From assembly GCF_003713065.1 (NCBI RefSeq), contig NZ_CP033433.1, forward strand, positions 2,267,001 through 2,331,000: 64,000 nucleotides of DNA, in the 5' to 3' direction. The number at the start of each line of letters is the position of its first letter. Within the stretch, counting starts at the first letter, position 1. Origin of the DNA: Cohnella candidum (GTDB lineage Bacteria; Bacillota; Bacilli; Paenibacillales; Paenibacillaceae). This document shows positions 50,084 to 59,473 of this stretch, one piece after another. The translations under genes were made by a program, and so were the position numbers. Below the pieces are notes generated by a model. That model was not told the origin of the DNA. It ran no database searches and was given only the letters and a program-made list of their open reading frames with translations.

Positions 50084-51841
50084 CTATTCCACCTTCGTGA
50101 GTCTTACGGCCATGAATGGCTTTCCGGGCAATTCGATGCGGAACGATCCTTCATACGTCCCGGGAAGCCGATCGATCGTCATGTTCCAGGTATCGATGAC
50201 TTCCACCCCGTACTTCGTTCCCGGCTTGCGGCTAAAATTCCGGAACCGCGGCTGGTTGAAGCCGAAATAGTACAAATAGTATTCGTCCTTCACGCCGGCG
50301 CACGGTGCGTCCCAATCGGACGGCAGCGGATTCAGCACGCCTCCCGGGCTTTCTTCGGTAATGCGGCGGAGAAAGGCGATTCGGTCCGGGCTCGTTCCCG
50401 TCAGCTTTCCGCCTTTGGACCACCAGAGGACTTCCTCCGGATTCAGGTAGGTTTCCCCATGCCCGACGTAACCGCCGCGAACCGCGCCTTCCCAGAAGCG
50501 CCGCGTCATTTCTTCACCGGTAATGTTGCCCCAGCCCTGGTCGATATCCCCTTCGTACGCGCATTCGTCGATCACGATCGGCTTTTTCCACTTCTCCCGC
50601 CATTCGGTCGTCGCTTCGGACGTTTTGTAAACGTCGACCCGCTGAATGCTGCAATGCGTGACCCATGGCTTGCTGAAATCGTAGAAGGCGAAACAGTTAT
50701 GATTGGAAATGAGATGACGGGCGGGATCGTTCTCCGTCACGATCTCGGCGAAGCGTTCCCAATCGGCCGATTCCTTGTTCCACAACAAATCATACTCGTT
50801 AGCGAGCGACCACCATACGTTGCGGTATGCGGACAACCTGGCCGTGATATAGCGAAGGTAGCGATCGTCTGCCGCCGGGCTCATTTCCGAATAACCCCAA
50901 CGGTCGTAGGCGTGGAACAGGATGAGATCCGCTTCGATGCCGAGCTTGCCCAGATCGGCGATCCGGTTCTCCAGGTGACGGAAATAGACGGGGTTTAACC
51001 GGGTGAAGTCCCACCCTTGCTCCAAGGAGCCCTCGAAGGGGTAATGGACCGGTTCATTCTGGTTGAACAAATAAGACTTCGGAAACACGCACATTCGCAT
51101 TTTATTGAAAGGAGAAGCTTTCAACGTTTCCAGCGTCTGCTCTTCCAGTTCCTCCCCCTGGTGCGTCCAAGCATAACACGTAGTGCCGACCGGGATATAG
51201 GACGTGCCGTCTTCGTAAGCAAAATGATACGTATCTTTAACGCGAACGGGGCCGTGATTGCCGCGGGAAGGCGGAAGCACCCGGAAAGCCCCTTCGATGC
51301 CGCTCAGCGAACGGGCGTTGCTTACCGTTCGAAATGACCACGAGCCCTGTACGTCCGGCATGAAGCGTATGCGGTATACGCCATCGCCGTCGTAAAATCC
51401 GGCCATGCGGACGGTTTTGCTGCCAGACCTGAACTCGGCGGCAAGGGATACGTCCGTATAAGGGTTGCCATGACTCGGACCTTTCAACTCGATTTCGTAT
51501 ATCCCCCATTGCTCGGCCTCGTTAGGCGATCGTAAACTTGCGGATGCCAACGGAACGCTGGACGGTTCGTAATCGGCGGACGGCAAGATCTCCGGTTCCG
51601 GCTGCGTATCATCGTAATGGGACGTTACGCCGGCCAACTCCGCGATCGTTTCGGCGACCCAGTTCGGCTGCCCCAATTCTTCTTGGTGAAAGGCATAGGC
51701 CTTTTCCAAGGTCAAGCTCTTCATGAGCGACTGAATATGCGGCGGAACGGATTGCAAACTCGGCAACCGCCGGATCAGGATTTCGCGTGCCGCTTCGTTT
51801 TTCAAAATGTAGCCGAGGCGGGTTTTCTCGGTCAATGCCAT
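50084..51841 (-). CDS. DUF5060/DUF4038 apiosidase-like glycoside hydrolase with helical N-terminal module
   Basis: 585 residues. From about residue 105 on it parallels the 37122-38594 product: FYDGDGVYRIRFMPDVQGSW, GTTCYAWTHQGEELEEQTLE, KMRMCVFPKSYLFNQNEP, HAYDRWGYSEM, SLANEYDLLW and IVIDECAYEGDIDQGWG. The first ~75 residues are a helical module (LGYILKNEAAREILIRRLP) of the sort seen fused to other carbohydrate enzymes. Cytoplasmic. It lies between a GH3 and an esterase gene in one direction of transcription. Two paralogues suggest different linkages or acylation states. Confidence 0.82.
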   Translation of the reverse strand: MALTEKTRLGYILKNEAAREILIRRLPSLQSVPPHIQSLMKSLTLEKAYAFHQEELGQPNWVAETIAELAGVTSHYDDTQPEPEILPSADYEPSSVPLASASLRSPNEAEQWGIYEIELKGPSHGNPYTDVSLAAEFRSGSKTVRMAGFYDGDGVYRIRFMPDVQGSWSFRTVSNARSLSGIEGAFRVLPPSRGNHGPVRVKDTYHFAYEDGTSYIPVGTTCYAWTHQGEELEEQTLETLKASPFNKMRMCVFPKSYLFNQNEPVHYPFEGSLEQGWDFTRLNPVYFRHLENRIADLGKLGIEADLILFHAYDRWGYSEMSPAADDRYLRYITARLSAYRNVWWSLANEYDLLWNKESADWERFAEIVTENDPARHLISNHNCFAFYDFSKPWVTHCSIQRVDVYKTSEATTEWREKWKKPIVIDECAYEGDIDQGWGNITGEEMTRRFWEGAVRGGYVGHGETYLNPEEVLWWSKGGKLTGTSPDRIAFLRRITEESPGGVLNPLPSDWDAPCAGVKDEYYLYYFGFNQPRFRNFSRKPGTKYGVEVIDTWNMTIDRLPGTYEGSFRIELPGKPFMAVRLTKVE

Positions 51842-51872
51842 TGAATGATTCTCCTTCCCAATTTCGCCTAAA

Positions 51873-54140
51873 TCAGACGTTCACTCGTTTCAGCAAACCT
51901 TCGAGCTCTTCCTCGCTGAGGGCTCCCCCGCTGAAGCCTACCAAACCGCGGAGCGGCATGTATTTCATCATGGCCTGCATCATTTCCGCGCCTTCTCCGT
52001 CGTAATCGGCGGCCATCGCCCCGAACGGGGTTTTGCGGATCCATTCCATGACGGCGGCTGCCGCTTCCGGATGGACCATCAAATCGCCGACCGTGCTGTT
52101 CCGGTGATAAACGGGTTTAACGGCAACCGTCGACTCGACGGAAATCAGACTCGAGAGTACGATATCCCGAGACGAACGGCCGACGAGGATTTCGAAATCT
52201 CCCGTCTCCACGCGCCAGTCTTTCAAGGAGACATCATAGAAGGCGAATGAACGTTTATCCAGCGTGAAGGAGACCGATTTCTTCTCGCCCGGCTGCAGCT
52301 CGACTTTGGCGAATCCTTTAAGTTCCTTGAGCGGACGGATGACGGAGCTTTGCACGTCTCTTACGTATAATTGGACGATCTCCTTGCCGGCACGATTCCC
52401 TGCGTTACGGACGTCAACGGTTATCTCCACTTCTTGATCGTCCCGGATCGCGTTACCGCCGATGACCAGATTCGAATAATCGAAGGTCGTATAGCTGAGC
52501 CCGAATCCGAACGGGAACAACGGCTCGATGGCCTTCGCGTCATAATAGCGGTACCCGACGAACAGCCCTTCCTTGTACTCGACCCGGTCTCCTTCTCCCG
52601 GGAAGTTCAAGTACGAAGGATTATGCTCCAGGCGTTTCGGAAACGTTTCCGCCAATTTCCCGCTCGGGTTGGCGTCGCCGAACAGCAGATCCGCGATCGC
52701 CCCGCCCAGCGCTTGACCTCCCAGATAAGCTTCCAGCAGCCCTTTGACGCTGCCGATCCACGGCATTTCTACGGGAGCGCCGTTGCTCAGAACGACGACG
52801 ACGTTCGGCTGCGTCTCCGCGACGGTTCGGATCAACTCGATCTGGTTTGCCGGAAGGCTCAGATGCGTCCGGTCGAATCCTTCGGACTCGTAATGGTCCG
52901 GCAAGCCGGCGAAGACGACCGCGACGTCGGCGGCCGCGGCCGCTTTCTTCGCGTCTGCTGCAAGAGCTTCATCCGACACGTCAGACTTCAGATCGTATCC
53001 TTGGGAGTAAGTGACCTGAGCGCCCGCCCCCGCGGACTTCGCGATCTCATCGCGGATATCCTCAAGCCTGGTCGGCTTGATATGGGAGCTTCCGCCTCCC
53101 TGGTAGCGAGGTTTCACCGCGAATTCTCCGATTACGGCGATTTTCCCGCCTTTGCGAAGCGGTAGAATGCCGTCATCGTTCTTCAGCAGCACCATGCTTT
53201 CGCGAGCGACTTCCCGGGCCAACGCATGATGCGCTTCGGCATCGTACGTTGCTCCTTCTTTTTTGCGGTCGACGGCCATGAATACGATTTTGAGCAGCCG
53301 TTCGACCGCGCGGTCCAATTTATCCTCGAGCAGCTTGCCGCTGCGCACCGCCTCGACGATTTTACGGTCGCCCGCGCCTCCGCTCGAGGGCATTTCCAAT
53401 TCCAATCCCGCCGCAAGTCCTTCCGCCCGCTCGTTGACGGCCCCCCAGTCGGAAACGACGAAGCCCTCATGGCCCCATTCGTCTTTCAGGATATCGGTCA
53501 GCAAATATCGGTTCTCGGATGCATAAGTGCCGTTCACCTTGTTATAGGAGCACATGACGGTCCAAGGCTGGGCTTCTTTCACCGCGTGCTCGAAGCTGGC
53601 CAAATAGATTTCGCGCAGCGTACGTTCGTCGACCACGGAATCGCCCGTCATCCGGCGGTGTTCCTGGTTATTCGCGGCGAAATGTTTCAGCGAGCTGCCG
53701 ACTCCTTGGCTTTGGACGCCTTCGATGTGGCCGGCGGCCATGCGGGAACTTAAATACGGATCCTCGGAAAAGTACTCGAAGTTGCGGCCGCAGAGCGGCG
53801 AACGCTTGATATTGGCGCCCGGCCCAAGCAGTACCGCGACGTCTTCCGCCTGGCATTCTTCGCCCAGCGCGACGCCGACCTTCCGGATCAGATCGCGATC
53901 CCATGAGCTCGCCAGACCGGCTGCCGAAGGAAAACAGGTTGCCGGGACGCTGTCGAACAATCCCAGGTGGTCGGCGGACGCATTTTGCTTCCGAAGCCCA
54001 TGAGGCCCGTCAGTCAGCATGATCGACGGAATGCCGAGCCGTCCCACCCCTTTCGTATGCCAGAAGTCAAGACCTGAGCACAGACCCGCTTTCTCTTCCA
54101 ACGTCATCTGCGCGATCAGACTTTTCAAATCCCTTGCCAT
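51873..54140 (-). CDS. GH3 beta-glycosidase with fibronectin-III-like domain
   Basis: 755 residues. Order: GH3 N-terminal barrel ([41 protein letters not shown]), nucleophile Asp in [14 protein letters not shown]3 C-terminal domain ([24 protein letters not shown]), FnIII-like domain ([20 protein letters not shown]) and a short helical tail. Likely beta-glucosidase or beta-xylosidase. No signal peptide. ATG 54140 has GGGAGG 7-8 bases upstream. Follows the binding-protein gene across a terminator-like hairpin. Confidence 0.88.
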   Translation of the reverse strand: MARDLKSLIAQMTLEEKAGLCSGLDFWHTKGVGRLGIPSIMLTDGPHGLRKQNASADHLGLFDSVPATCFPSAAGLASSWDRDLIRKVGVALGEECQAEDVAVLLGPGANIKRSPLCGRNFEYFSEDPYLSSRMAAGHIEGVQSQGVGSSLKHFAANNQEHRRMTGDSVVDERTLREIYLASFEHAVKEAQPWTVMCSYNKVNGTYASENRYLLTDILKDEWGHEGFVVSDWGAVNERAEGLAAGLELEMPSSGGAGDRKIVEAVRSGKLLEDKLDRAVERLLKIVFMAVDRKKEGATYDAEAHHALAREVARESMVLLKNDDGILPLRKGGKIAVIGEFAVKPRYQGGGSSHIKPTRLEDIRDEIAKSAGAGAQVTYSQGYDLKSDVSDEALAADAKKAAAAADVAVVFAGLPDHYESEGFDRTHLSLPANQIELIRTVAETQPNVVVVLSNGAPVEMPWIGSVKGLLEAYLGGQALGGAIADLLFGDANPSGKLAETFPKRLEHNPSYLNFPGEGDRVEYKEGLFVGYRYYDAKAIEPLFPFGFGLSYTTFDYSNLVIGGNAIRDDQEVEITVDVRNAGNRAGKEIVQLYVRDVQSSVIRPLKELKGFAKVELQPGEKKSVSFTLDKRSFAFYDVSLKDWRVETGDFEILVGRSSRDIVLSSLISVESTVAVKPVYHRNSTVGDLMVHPEAAAAVMEWIRKTPFGAMAADYDGEGAEMMQAMMKYMPLRGLVGFSGGALSEEELEGLLKRVNV

Positions 54141-54170
54141 GGCGCACCTCCCGAGTCTTAACCGTTGTCC

Positions 54171-54210
54171 ATAAAAAACCCTTCCCCGAAACAGGGTTTC
54201 GAAGAAGGGT
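54171..54210 (-). terminator. Internal terminator between binding-protein and GH3 genes
   Basis: AACCCTTC (54177-54184) pairs with GAAGGGT (54204-54210) around an inner stem, followed by T6 on the minus strand. It would limit downstream glycosidase expression unless read through. Confidence 0.65.
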
Positions 54211-54237
54211 ATCTTCACTCGCCGATTACGGAGCCGA

Positions 54238-55776
54238 TTACTGAACGTTGTTGGCTTTCGCCCACGCATCCAACTGCTTTTGCTTTTCCGCGATGATTTT
54301 ATCCAGACCCGCAGCTTTCAGTTTGCTGACGAACTCATCCAGCTTGGACGGATCGATCGTGCCCGATTCCAGCCCGGCCTTGTACTGGTTGTTGACGTTG
54401 GCGACGGCCGCGACTTCGGTTTTGACCGGCGCGGAATCGAACGAGAAGCCGAGCGCTTTGGAGAAGGTAGAGCTTTTGTTGAATGCCTTCATTTGTTCCC
54501 AGATGTCCGGATCCGTGCCTTGCCACACTTTCGCCAAAGCGTTGTTGCCCACTTCCCATTGGTTGAAGACGTAGTTGCTTCCGCCTTCCGGCGCTTTGAT
54601 CTGGCCGTTGCCGGCATCCACGTAATGCTTGCCTTCCACGCCGTTCGCGAGCAGGTTGACGATGTCTTTGTCGGTATAGATAAGGTTCAGCAATTGAGCC
54701 GCACGGTCCGGGTCCTGCGAGTTCTTCGCGATCGAAATCATGAATCCCGTTCCGGAATCGGAGGTGGAAATCGGCGGCACCAAGGATGCGGCTACCATTT
54801 CGCGTCCGTTAACCGTCGTTTCCTGAGCCGCGAATCCCGGCTTCATGTTGGACAGGTAGCTGAAGCCTTTGCCTGCTTTGATCAGACTGTTGTTGCCTTC
54901 TTGCGTCGTGGCCGCATCCGGCATGATATAGCCGGCTTGGTACCATTTGCGGGCCAATTGCAGAGCGTCTTTGTAGATTTGGGTTTCATAGAGATCCACG
55001 ACTTTCAGGTCCTGGTTATTGATCAATAGAACACCCGGCGTATCTCCCAATGCATCGATGTAACCGCGGACGAATTCGGAGGCTACCGTCAAGGTCTGTG
55101 AACGCTGAACCAGCGGATAGACACCCGGTTCGTTTTCTTTGATCTTCTGGAAAATCGGCTCCAGATCCGCATACGTTTTCACGTTGTCGAACGTCAGATT
55201 GTATTTATCCATCAAGTCTTTGCGGGCAGCGATGCCTTGATCGGCCGCCGTATCCCGGACGCTCGGCACGCCGTACATTTTGCCGCCGATTTTCGTCGAG
55301 TTGAAGATCGCCGGTTCCATCGTGTCCTTAATGGTCGGCGCGTATTTGGCGATCAATTCGTCAAGCGGCAGCAACTGTCCTTTGGCTACTTGGGAACTGT
55401 AATTGAAGAACGAGGAAGTCACGAGCAAGTCGAGTGGCTGGTTGCCGGCCAGCAGCAGATTGACCTGCTGCGTCCAGGCGCCGGGATCGATCGGCATCAG
55501 CTTAACCGTCGCGTTGATTTTGGCTTTCGTGATTTTGCTGATCTCTTCCTGAACCAAACCGGCTTCCTTCATATTGCCGATTCCGAGGAACGCGAGCGTA
55601 AGCTCCTCTTCTTTGCCGTTGGACGAAGATCCGGACGAGCTCGAAGCGGGGCTGCCGCTCGAAGACGGTTCGGAAGAGCTGCCGGAATCCTTGGAGCCGC
55701 CGCCGCAAGCGGAAAGCATCAAGGACAGGATAAGCAAGACGGAGAGCAGAAGAAGAGCTTTCGACTTTCTTTGCAT
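54238..55776 (-). CDS. LplA-type ABC substrate-binding lipoprotein
   Basis: 512 residues. Signal peptide with lipobox LSAC at ~residues 21-24, Ser/Gly-rich linker, then the LplA/YtcQ-type body: [58 protein letters not shown]. Such proteins serve complex or plant-cell-wall oligosaccharides. Third gene after two Lpl-type permeases, the LplBCA order. Ligand unknown. Confidence 0.88.
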   Translation of the reverse strand: MQRKSKALLLLSVLLILSLMLSACGGGSKDSGSSSEPSSSGSPASSSSGSSSNGKEEELTLAFLGIGNMKEAGLVQEEISKITKAKINATVKLMPIDPGAWTQQVNLLLAGNQPLDLLVTSSFFNYSSQVAKGQLLPLDELIAKYAPTIKDTMEPAIFNSTKIGGKMYGVPSVRDTAADQGIAARKDLMDKYNLTFDNVKTYADLEPIFQKIKENEPGVYPLVQRSQTLTVASEFVRGYIDALGDTPGVLLINNQDLKVVDLYETQIYKDALQLARKWYQAGYIMPDAATTQEGNNSLIKAGKGFSYLSNMKPGFAAQETTVNGREMVAASLVPPISTSDSGTGFMISIAKNSQDPDRAAQLLNLIYTDKDIVNLLANGVEGKHYVDAGNGQIKAPEGGSNYVFNQWEVGNNALAKVWQGTDPDIWEQMKAFNKSSTFSKALGFSFDSAPVKTEVAAVANVNNQYKAGLESGTIDPSKLDEFVSKLKAAGLDKIIAEKQKQLDAWAKANNVQ

Positions 55777-55858
55777 GAGTTTTCCCCCTAGTTATTGTTC
55801 TGCGTGCAATCTATACCAACCGGTCATGAAGGCCGGAATTGGCCGAATCGGAATCACT

Positions 55859-56734
55859 TTACTTAACCGCCCCGATGGTGAGGCCTTTGACGAAGTATTT
55901 CTGGAAGAACGGGTAGATCAGGATGAGCGGCAGGATTCCGACGACGGCCATGGCCATGCGGACCGCATTCGTCGGCAGGTTGACCGACATATTCTGGCCT
56001 CCCATGTTGCTCTGCTGCAGGAATTGGATGTTCACCAGCATCCGGTTGAGCAGGTTCTGAATGCTGAACAACCGCGGTTCCGTGATGTAAATCAACCCGT
56101 TAAACCAATCGTTCCAGTAGTTGATCGTAAGCATCAAGCCGATCGTCGCCAGAATGGGAAGAGAGAGCGGCAGCACCATTCGGTAAAAAATCTTGAATTC
56201 CGAGGCACCGTCGATATAGGCCGATTCGATAATCTGGACCGGAATGGAGTTGGCGAAGAACGTCCGAATCAGCAGGATGAAGAATCCGTTCGTAAGCAGA
56301 CCCGGGATGATCAAAGCCATCAGCGTGTCCTTCATGTGGAACACTTCCGTGTAGATCAGGTAAGTCGGCACCAATCCGCCGTTGAACAAGAGCGTGAAAA
56401 ACACGAGGAAACTGAGGATGCCGCGCATCGGCAAGTCCCGACGGGACAACGGATAGGCCAGCAAAGCGCTGATCAGCAATCCGGCGAAGGTGCCCACGAC
56501 CGTAATCAGGATGGTGATGCCGTATGAATTGAACATCGCGGCCTTTTGCGCCCAGAGATACGTATAGGCTTCCAAGCTGAATTCGCTGGGCCAGAAGGAA
56601 TAACCGTTGTTCACGATCGACGATTCGGACGAGAACGATGACATGATAAGCAGCACGAAAGGTATCAAGCACAAGGCGGCGAGCAAGATGAAAATCGCAT
56701 GCACGACGACCTGGTTCATATCGTTGGTTTTCAT
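55859..56734 (-). CDS. LplC-type ABC transporter permease
   Basis: 291 residues with six helices: IFILLAALCLIPFVLLIMSS at the start, EAA-like loop IESAYIDGASEFKIFYRMVL, and the C-terminal YFVKGLTIGAVK of MalG/LplC permeases. Start at ATG 56734 with GAGGGG upstream; the open frame continues far upstream only as the antisense-phase shadow of the LplB gene. No ATPase is encoded here. Confidence 0.88.
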   Translation of the reverse strand: MKTNDMNQVVVHAIFILLAALCLIPFVLLIMSSFSSESSIVNNGYSFWPSEFSLEAYTYLWAQKAAMFNSYGITILITVVGTFAGLLISALLAYPLSRRDLPMRGILSFLVFFTLLFNGGLVPTYLIYTEVFHMKDTLMALIIPGLLTNGFFILLIRTFFANSIPVQIIESAYIDGASEFKIFYRMVLPLSLPILATIGLMLTINYWNDWFNGLIYITEPRLFSIQNLLNRMLVNIQFLQQSNMGGQNMSVNLPTNAVRMAMAVVGILPLILIYPFFQKYFVKGLTIGAVK

Positions 56735-56754
56735 TGGCGTTCCCCTCTTTCGGT

Positions 56755-57687
56755 TTAGAACAAGGCGTTCTCCTTGTTGCCTCGGCTGACGATGTAGTTG
56801 GAGAGAAGCACGAGGATGAATCCGACCAGCGACTGGTAGAGACCGGCTGCGGAAGACATTCCGATGTCCCCGAGCGTCATCAATCCGCGGTATACGTAAG
56901 TGTCGATGACGTCCGTCACCGGCTGAAGCGGACCGGAGTTCAGCGGCACTTGGTAGAACAAGCCGAAGTCGGAATAAAAAATGCGGCCGATCGCGAGCAA
57001 AGTCATAATGGTGATCGTAGGCGCGATAAGCGGGATCGTAATGCTGCGGATTTGATGCCATTTGCTGGCGCCGTCGATCGTGGCCGCTTCGTAGTATTCG
57101 TTGTCGATCCCGATGATCGCGGCCAAGAAGATGACGCATAGATAACCGGTAGCCTTCCACAGCTGCACGATCGTGAGGATGTAAGGCCAATACCTTGGCT
57201 CGAAGTACCAAGAGATCGGTTTCATTCCGAACATGGGAAGCAAGTTCAAATTCAGGAACCCGCTTTCCGCACTCAGCATGGACAGCACGAGATAGCCGAC
57301 GATGACCATCGAAATCAGGAAAGGAAGCAGAATCACGCTCTGGTAGAAGCGGGCGGCGAACTTGTTTCTGACTTCGTTCAGCAGGATCGCGACGGAGATG
57401 GCGAATACCGTATTGAGGATGATGAAGGATCCGTTGTAAAGAATCGTGTTCCGGGTAATGACGACGGCATCCTGCGTCTTGAACAGATACTCGAAGTTTT
57501 TGAAGCCGATCCAGTCGCTTCCGAGAATTCCTTTGGCATAGTTGATGTCCTTGAAGGCGATGATCACGCCGAACATCGGCAAGTAGTTGTTCATGATGAG
57601 GTAGGCGAGGCCCGGAATCATCATGATAAACAAGGCCCGATAACGCTTGAGCTTCTTGAACTTCGCGGCCCATCCTGTTTGTGCCAA
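56755..57687 (-). CDS. LplB-type ABC transporter permease
   Basis: 310 residues with six helices: ALFIMMIPGLAYLIMNNYLP, then the LplB-type FKDINYAKGILGSDWIGFKN and the EAA loop YYEAATIDGASKWHQIRSI. Starts at TTG 57687 with AAGGGG 6 bases upstream. First gene of the unit LplB, LplC, binding protein, GH3, apiosidase-like, esterase. The YesMN pair ending at 57860 is the obvious regulator. Confidence 0.88.
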   Translation of the reverse strand: MAQTGWAAKFKKLKRYRALFIMMIPGLAYLIMNNYLPMFGVIIAFKDINYAKGILGSDWIGFKNFEYLFKTQDAVVITRNTILYNGSFIILNTVFAISVAILLNEVRNKFAARFYQSVILLPFLISMVIVGYLVLSMLSAESGFLNLNLLPMFGMKPISWYFEPRYWPYILTIVQLWKATGYLCVIFLAAIIGIDNEYYEAATIDGASKWHQIRSITIPLIAPTITIMTLLAIGRIFYSDFGLFYQVPLNSGPLQPVTDVIDTYVYRGLMTLGDIGMSSAAGLYQSLVGFILVLLSNYIVSRGNKENALF

Positions 57688-57802
57688 TGCTGTCCCCTTC
57701 TTTCTTGCCTTTCGTTTATGTTTTCATTCTAATACGCACAAGGACGAGCCGCTTACCAATAAAACGACTTCCGACTTTCGAAATTCCGACTTCCTAGGGA
57801 CC

Positions 57803-57855
57803 GAAAAAGGAAAGACCGCCAAAGGAACGGATACGGTTCCCTGACGGTCCTTTTC
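57803..57855 (-). terminator. Terminator after the YesN-type gene
   Basis: Long imperfect stem between 57803-57828 and 57831-57855 with U-rich tail on the minus strand (TTTCCTTTTT). Confidence 0.65.
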
Positions 57856-57859
57856 CTCG

Positions 57860-59467
57860 TTATCGTTGTTGCGCGCGCTTGCGATAATCCACCGGGTTCA
57901 TGCCCGTCGCTTTCTTGAAGATGGTCGAGAAATACGACAAATTGGAATAGCCCGAAGCAACCGCGACATCGCTCACGGACTGCCCGGTACCCGCGAGGAG
58001 TTCCTTCGCGTAATCGATTCTCCTCTGCTGCAAGTAGTCCGACAGCGACATTCCCGTCTCCTTTTTGAAGATGCGCGTCAGGTAGTCCGGATTCAGGAAG
58101 ACATGGCTTGCGATATCTTCCCGGGACAATTCCTGCTGGCCGATTTGCTCCGCGATGAATCGCTTGGCTTTGTCGACGACGGACAAGTTTTCTTCGATGG
58201 AATGTATGTGGTTAATCGCGACTCCGATCACGTAACGAGTCCATTCTTGCAGGGACGGAACCGAACGGAGCGCGGTTTCCGGCTTGTCGGTCAGCAGGTT
58301 TTGGGCGAAAACCTGATTGGCGTGCAATCCTTTGGATTGTAAAACGGAAAAGACCATTTGCAGGAAATCCTGATAAAACGAATGGACGGTTTGCGCGTCG
58401 ATCCCGCTGCCCGTTTCCTTCCAGGCTTCCAAGTACCGCGAGACCTTCTCGGTCAGCTTGTCCCGGGCGCCTTGCTTCATCCATTCGCCCCATTCCGACC
58501 AAGGAGCCGGTTCGGCCGAGCATTCCGCTTTGCGCTTATCGCTCAGGATGATCGTTCGGTTCACTTGCGTAACGTTGTTTTCGTCCATTTCCTGCAACCG
58601 CCGCAGCATTTCAGCCATTTCGTGGAGCGGCGTCATGCGGCCGACGTAACAGCTGAGATCGCAAAATAAATACTGATTGCAATTCCGGATGAACGCGTCG
58701 CCGTTCGCCCGGATGACCGCGTCTTCGTCCGGTTTATCCAAAGGCACGACGGTCAGCAATGCCCCATCCCCGACCGGGATCACCGCGGTTCCCGGAACCG
58801 GCTCCATGACTTCCTCCAGGACGTTGCGGAGAGCGTACTCCATGATCCTTCGGTCCCGTTCGGACAACTCCTTATGCCAACGCTGGACGCGGATATACAT
58901 GGGCAGGAACCGGACGTCTTCGGAATAGGACAACCCTGCCGCGCGATGATGCTCCTGGACCGCAAGCGGGTTAGACGGGATTTTCTTGCGGATCAGATCC
59001 TGCCAGAAACGTTCGGCCACGACCGGACGATGGGATTCCCATAGTTTCCGGTAATGATGGTGGGTTTCCTCGAAGGAACGCAGCTCCTTGTCTTTTTTCA
59101 TTTTGCCGAGAGCCTTTCCGATCACGGTTTCCAATTCCGAATAATCGACCGGTTTAAGCAAATAATCGAAACTGTCCAGCTGTATGGCTTGCTTCGCGAA
59201 CGAGAAATCGGAATGGCAGGTCAAGAAAATCGTTTCCGTTTCCGGGTAATGCTCCTTGACCCACCTGGCTAATTCCAACCCGGAACCCAGCGGCATCTCG
59301 ATGTCGCAAACCATCAAGTCGACGGGCTGGTCTTGAAAGATTTCCTGAGCCTGCTTCATGCTGTGTGCCGTATGGACGGCTTCGATATCCAGATGGCTCC
59401 AATTCACCCCGGCCTGCAGGCCTCTCACCGCATGGATCTCATCATCCACGATCAAAGCATGGTACAT
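57860..59467 (-). CDS. YesN-type AraC response regulator
   Basis: 535 residues. Receiver (ALIVDDEIHAVRGLQAGVNW, phospho-acceptor Asp in LMVCDIEMPLGSGLELA, Lys in DYLLKP), long middle region (~130-420) and C-terminal AraC helices (LSREDIASHVFLNPDYLTRI; VSDVAVASGYSNLSYFSTIF). It follows the kinase gene by 6 bases. Likely activator of the Lpl-type operon at 57687. Confidence 0.9.
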   Translation of the reverse strand: MYHALIVDDEIHAVRGLQAGVNWSHLDIEAVHTAHSMKQAQEIFQDQPVDLMVCDIEMPLGSGLELARWVKEHYPETETIFLTCHSDFSFAKQAIQLDSFDYLLKPVDYSELETVIGKALGKMKKDKELRSFEETHHHYRKLWESHRPVVAERFWQDLIRKKIPSNPLAVQEHHRAAGLSYSEDVRFLPMYIRVQRWHKELSERDRRIMEYALRNVLEEVMEPVPGTAVIPVGDGALLTVVPLDKPDEDAVIRANGDAFIRNCNQYLFCDLSCYVGRMTPLHEMAEMLRRLQEMDENNVTQVNRTIILSDKRKAECSAEPAPWSEWGEWMKQGARDKLTEKVSRYLEAWKETGSGIDAQTVHSFYQDFLQMVFSVLQSKGLHANQVFAQNLLTDKPETALRSVPSLQEWTRYVIGVAINHIHSIEENLSVVDKAKRFIAEQIGQQELSREDIASHVFLNPDYLTRIFKKETGMSLSDYLQQRRIDYAKELLAGTGQSVSDVAVASGYSNLSYFSTIFKKATGMNPVDYRKRAQQR

Positions 59468-59473
59468 CGCGAA

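Noticed and set aside
56735..57673. N-terminal extension of the LplC-type permease frame
   Set aside because: The open frame continues through the LplB gene in another phase; the extension is Arg/His-rich and the true ATG with ribosome site is at 56734.
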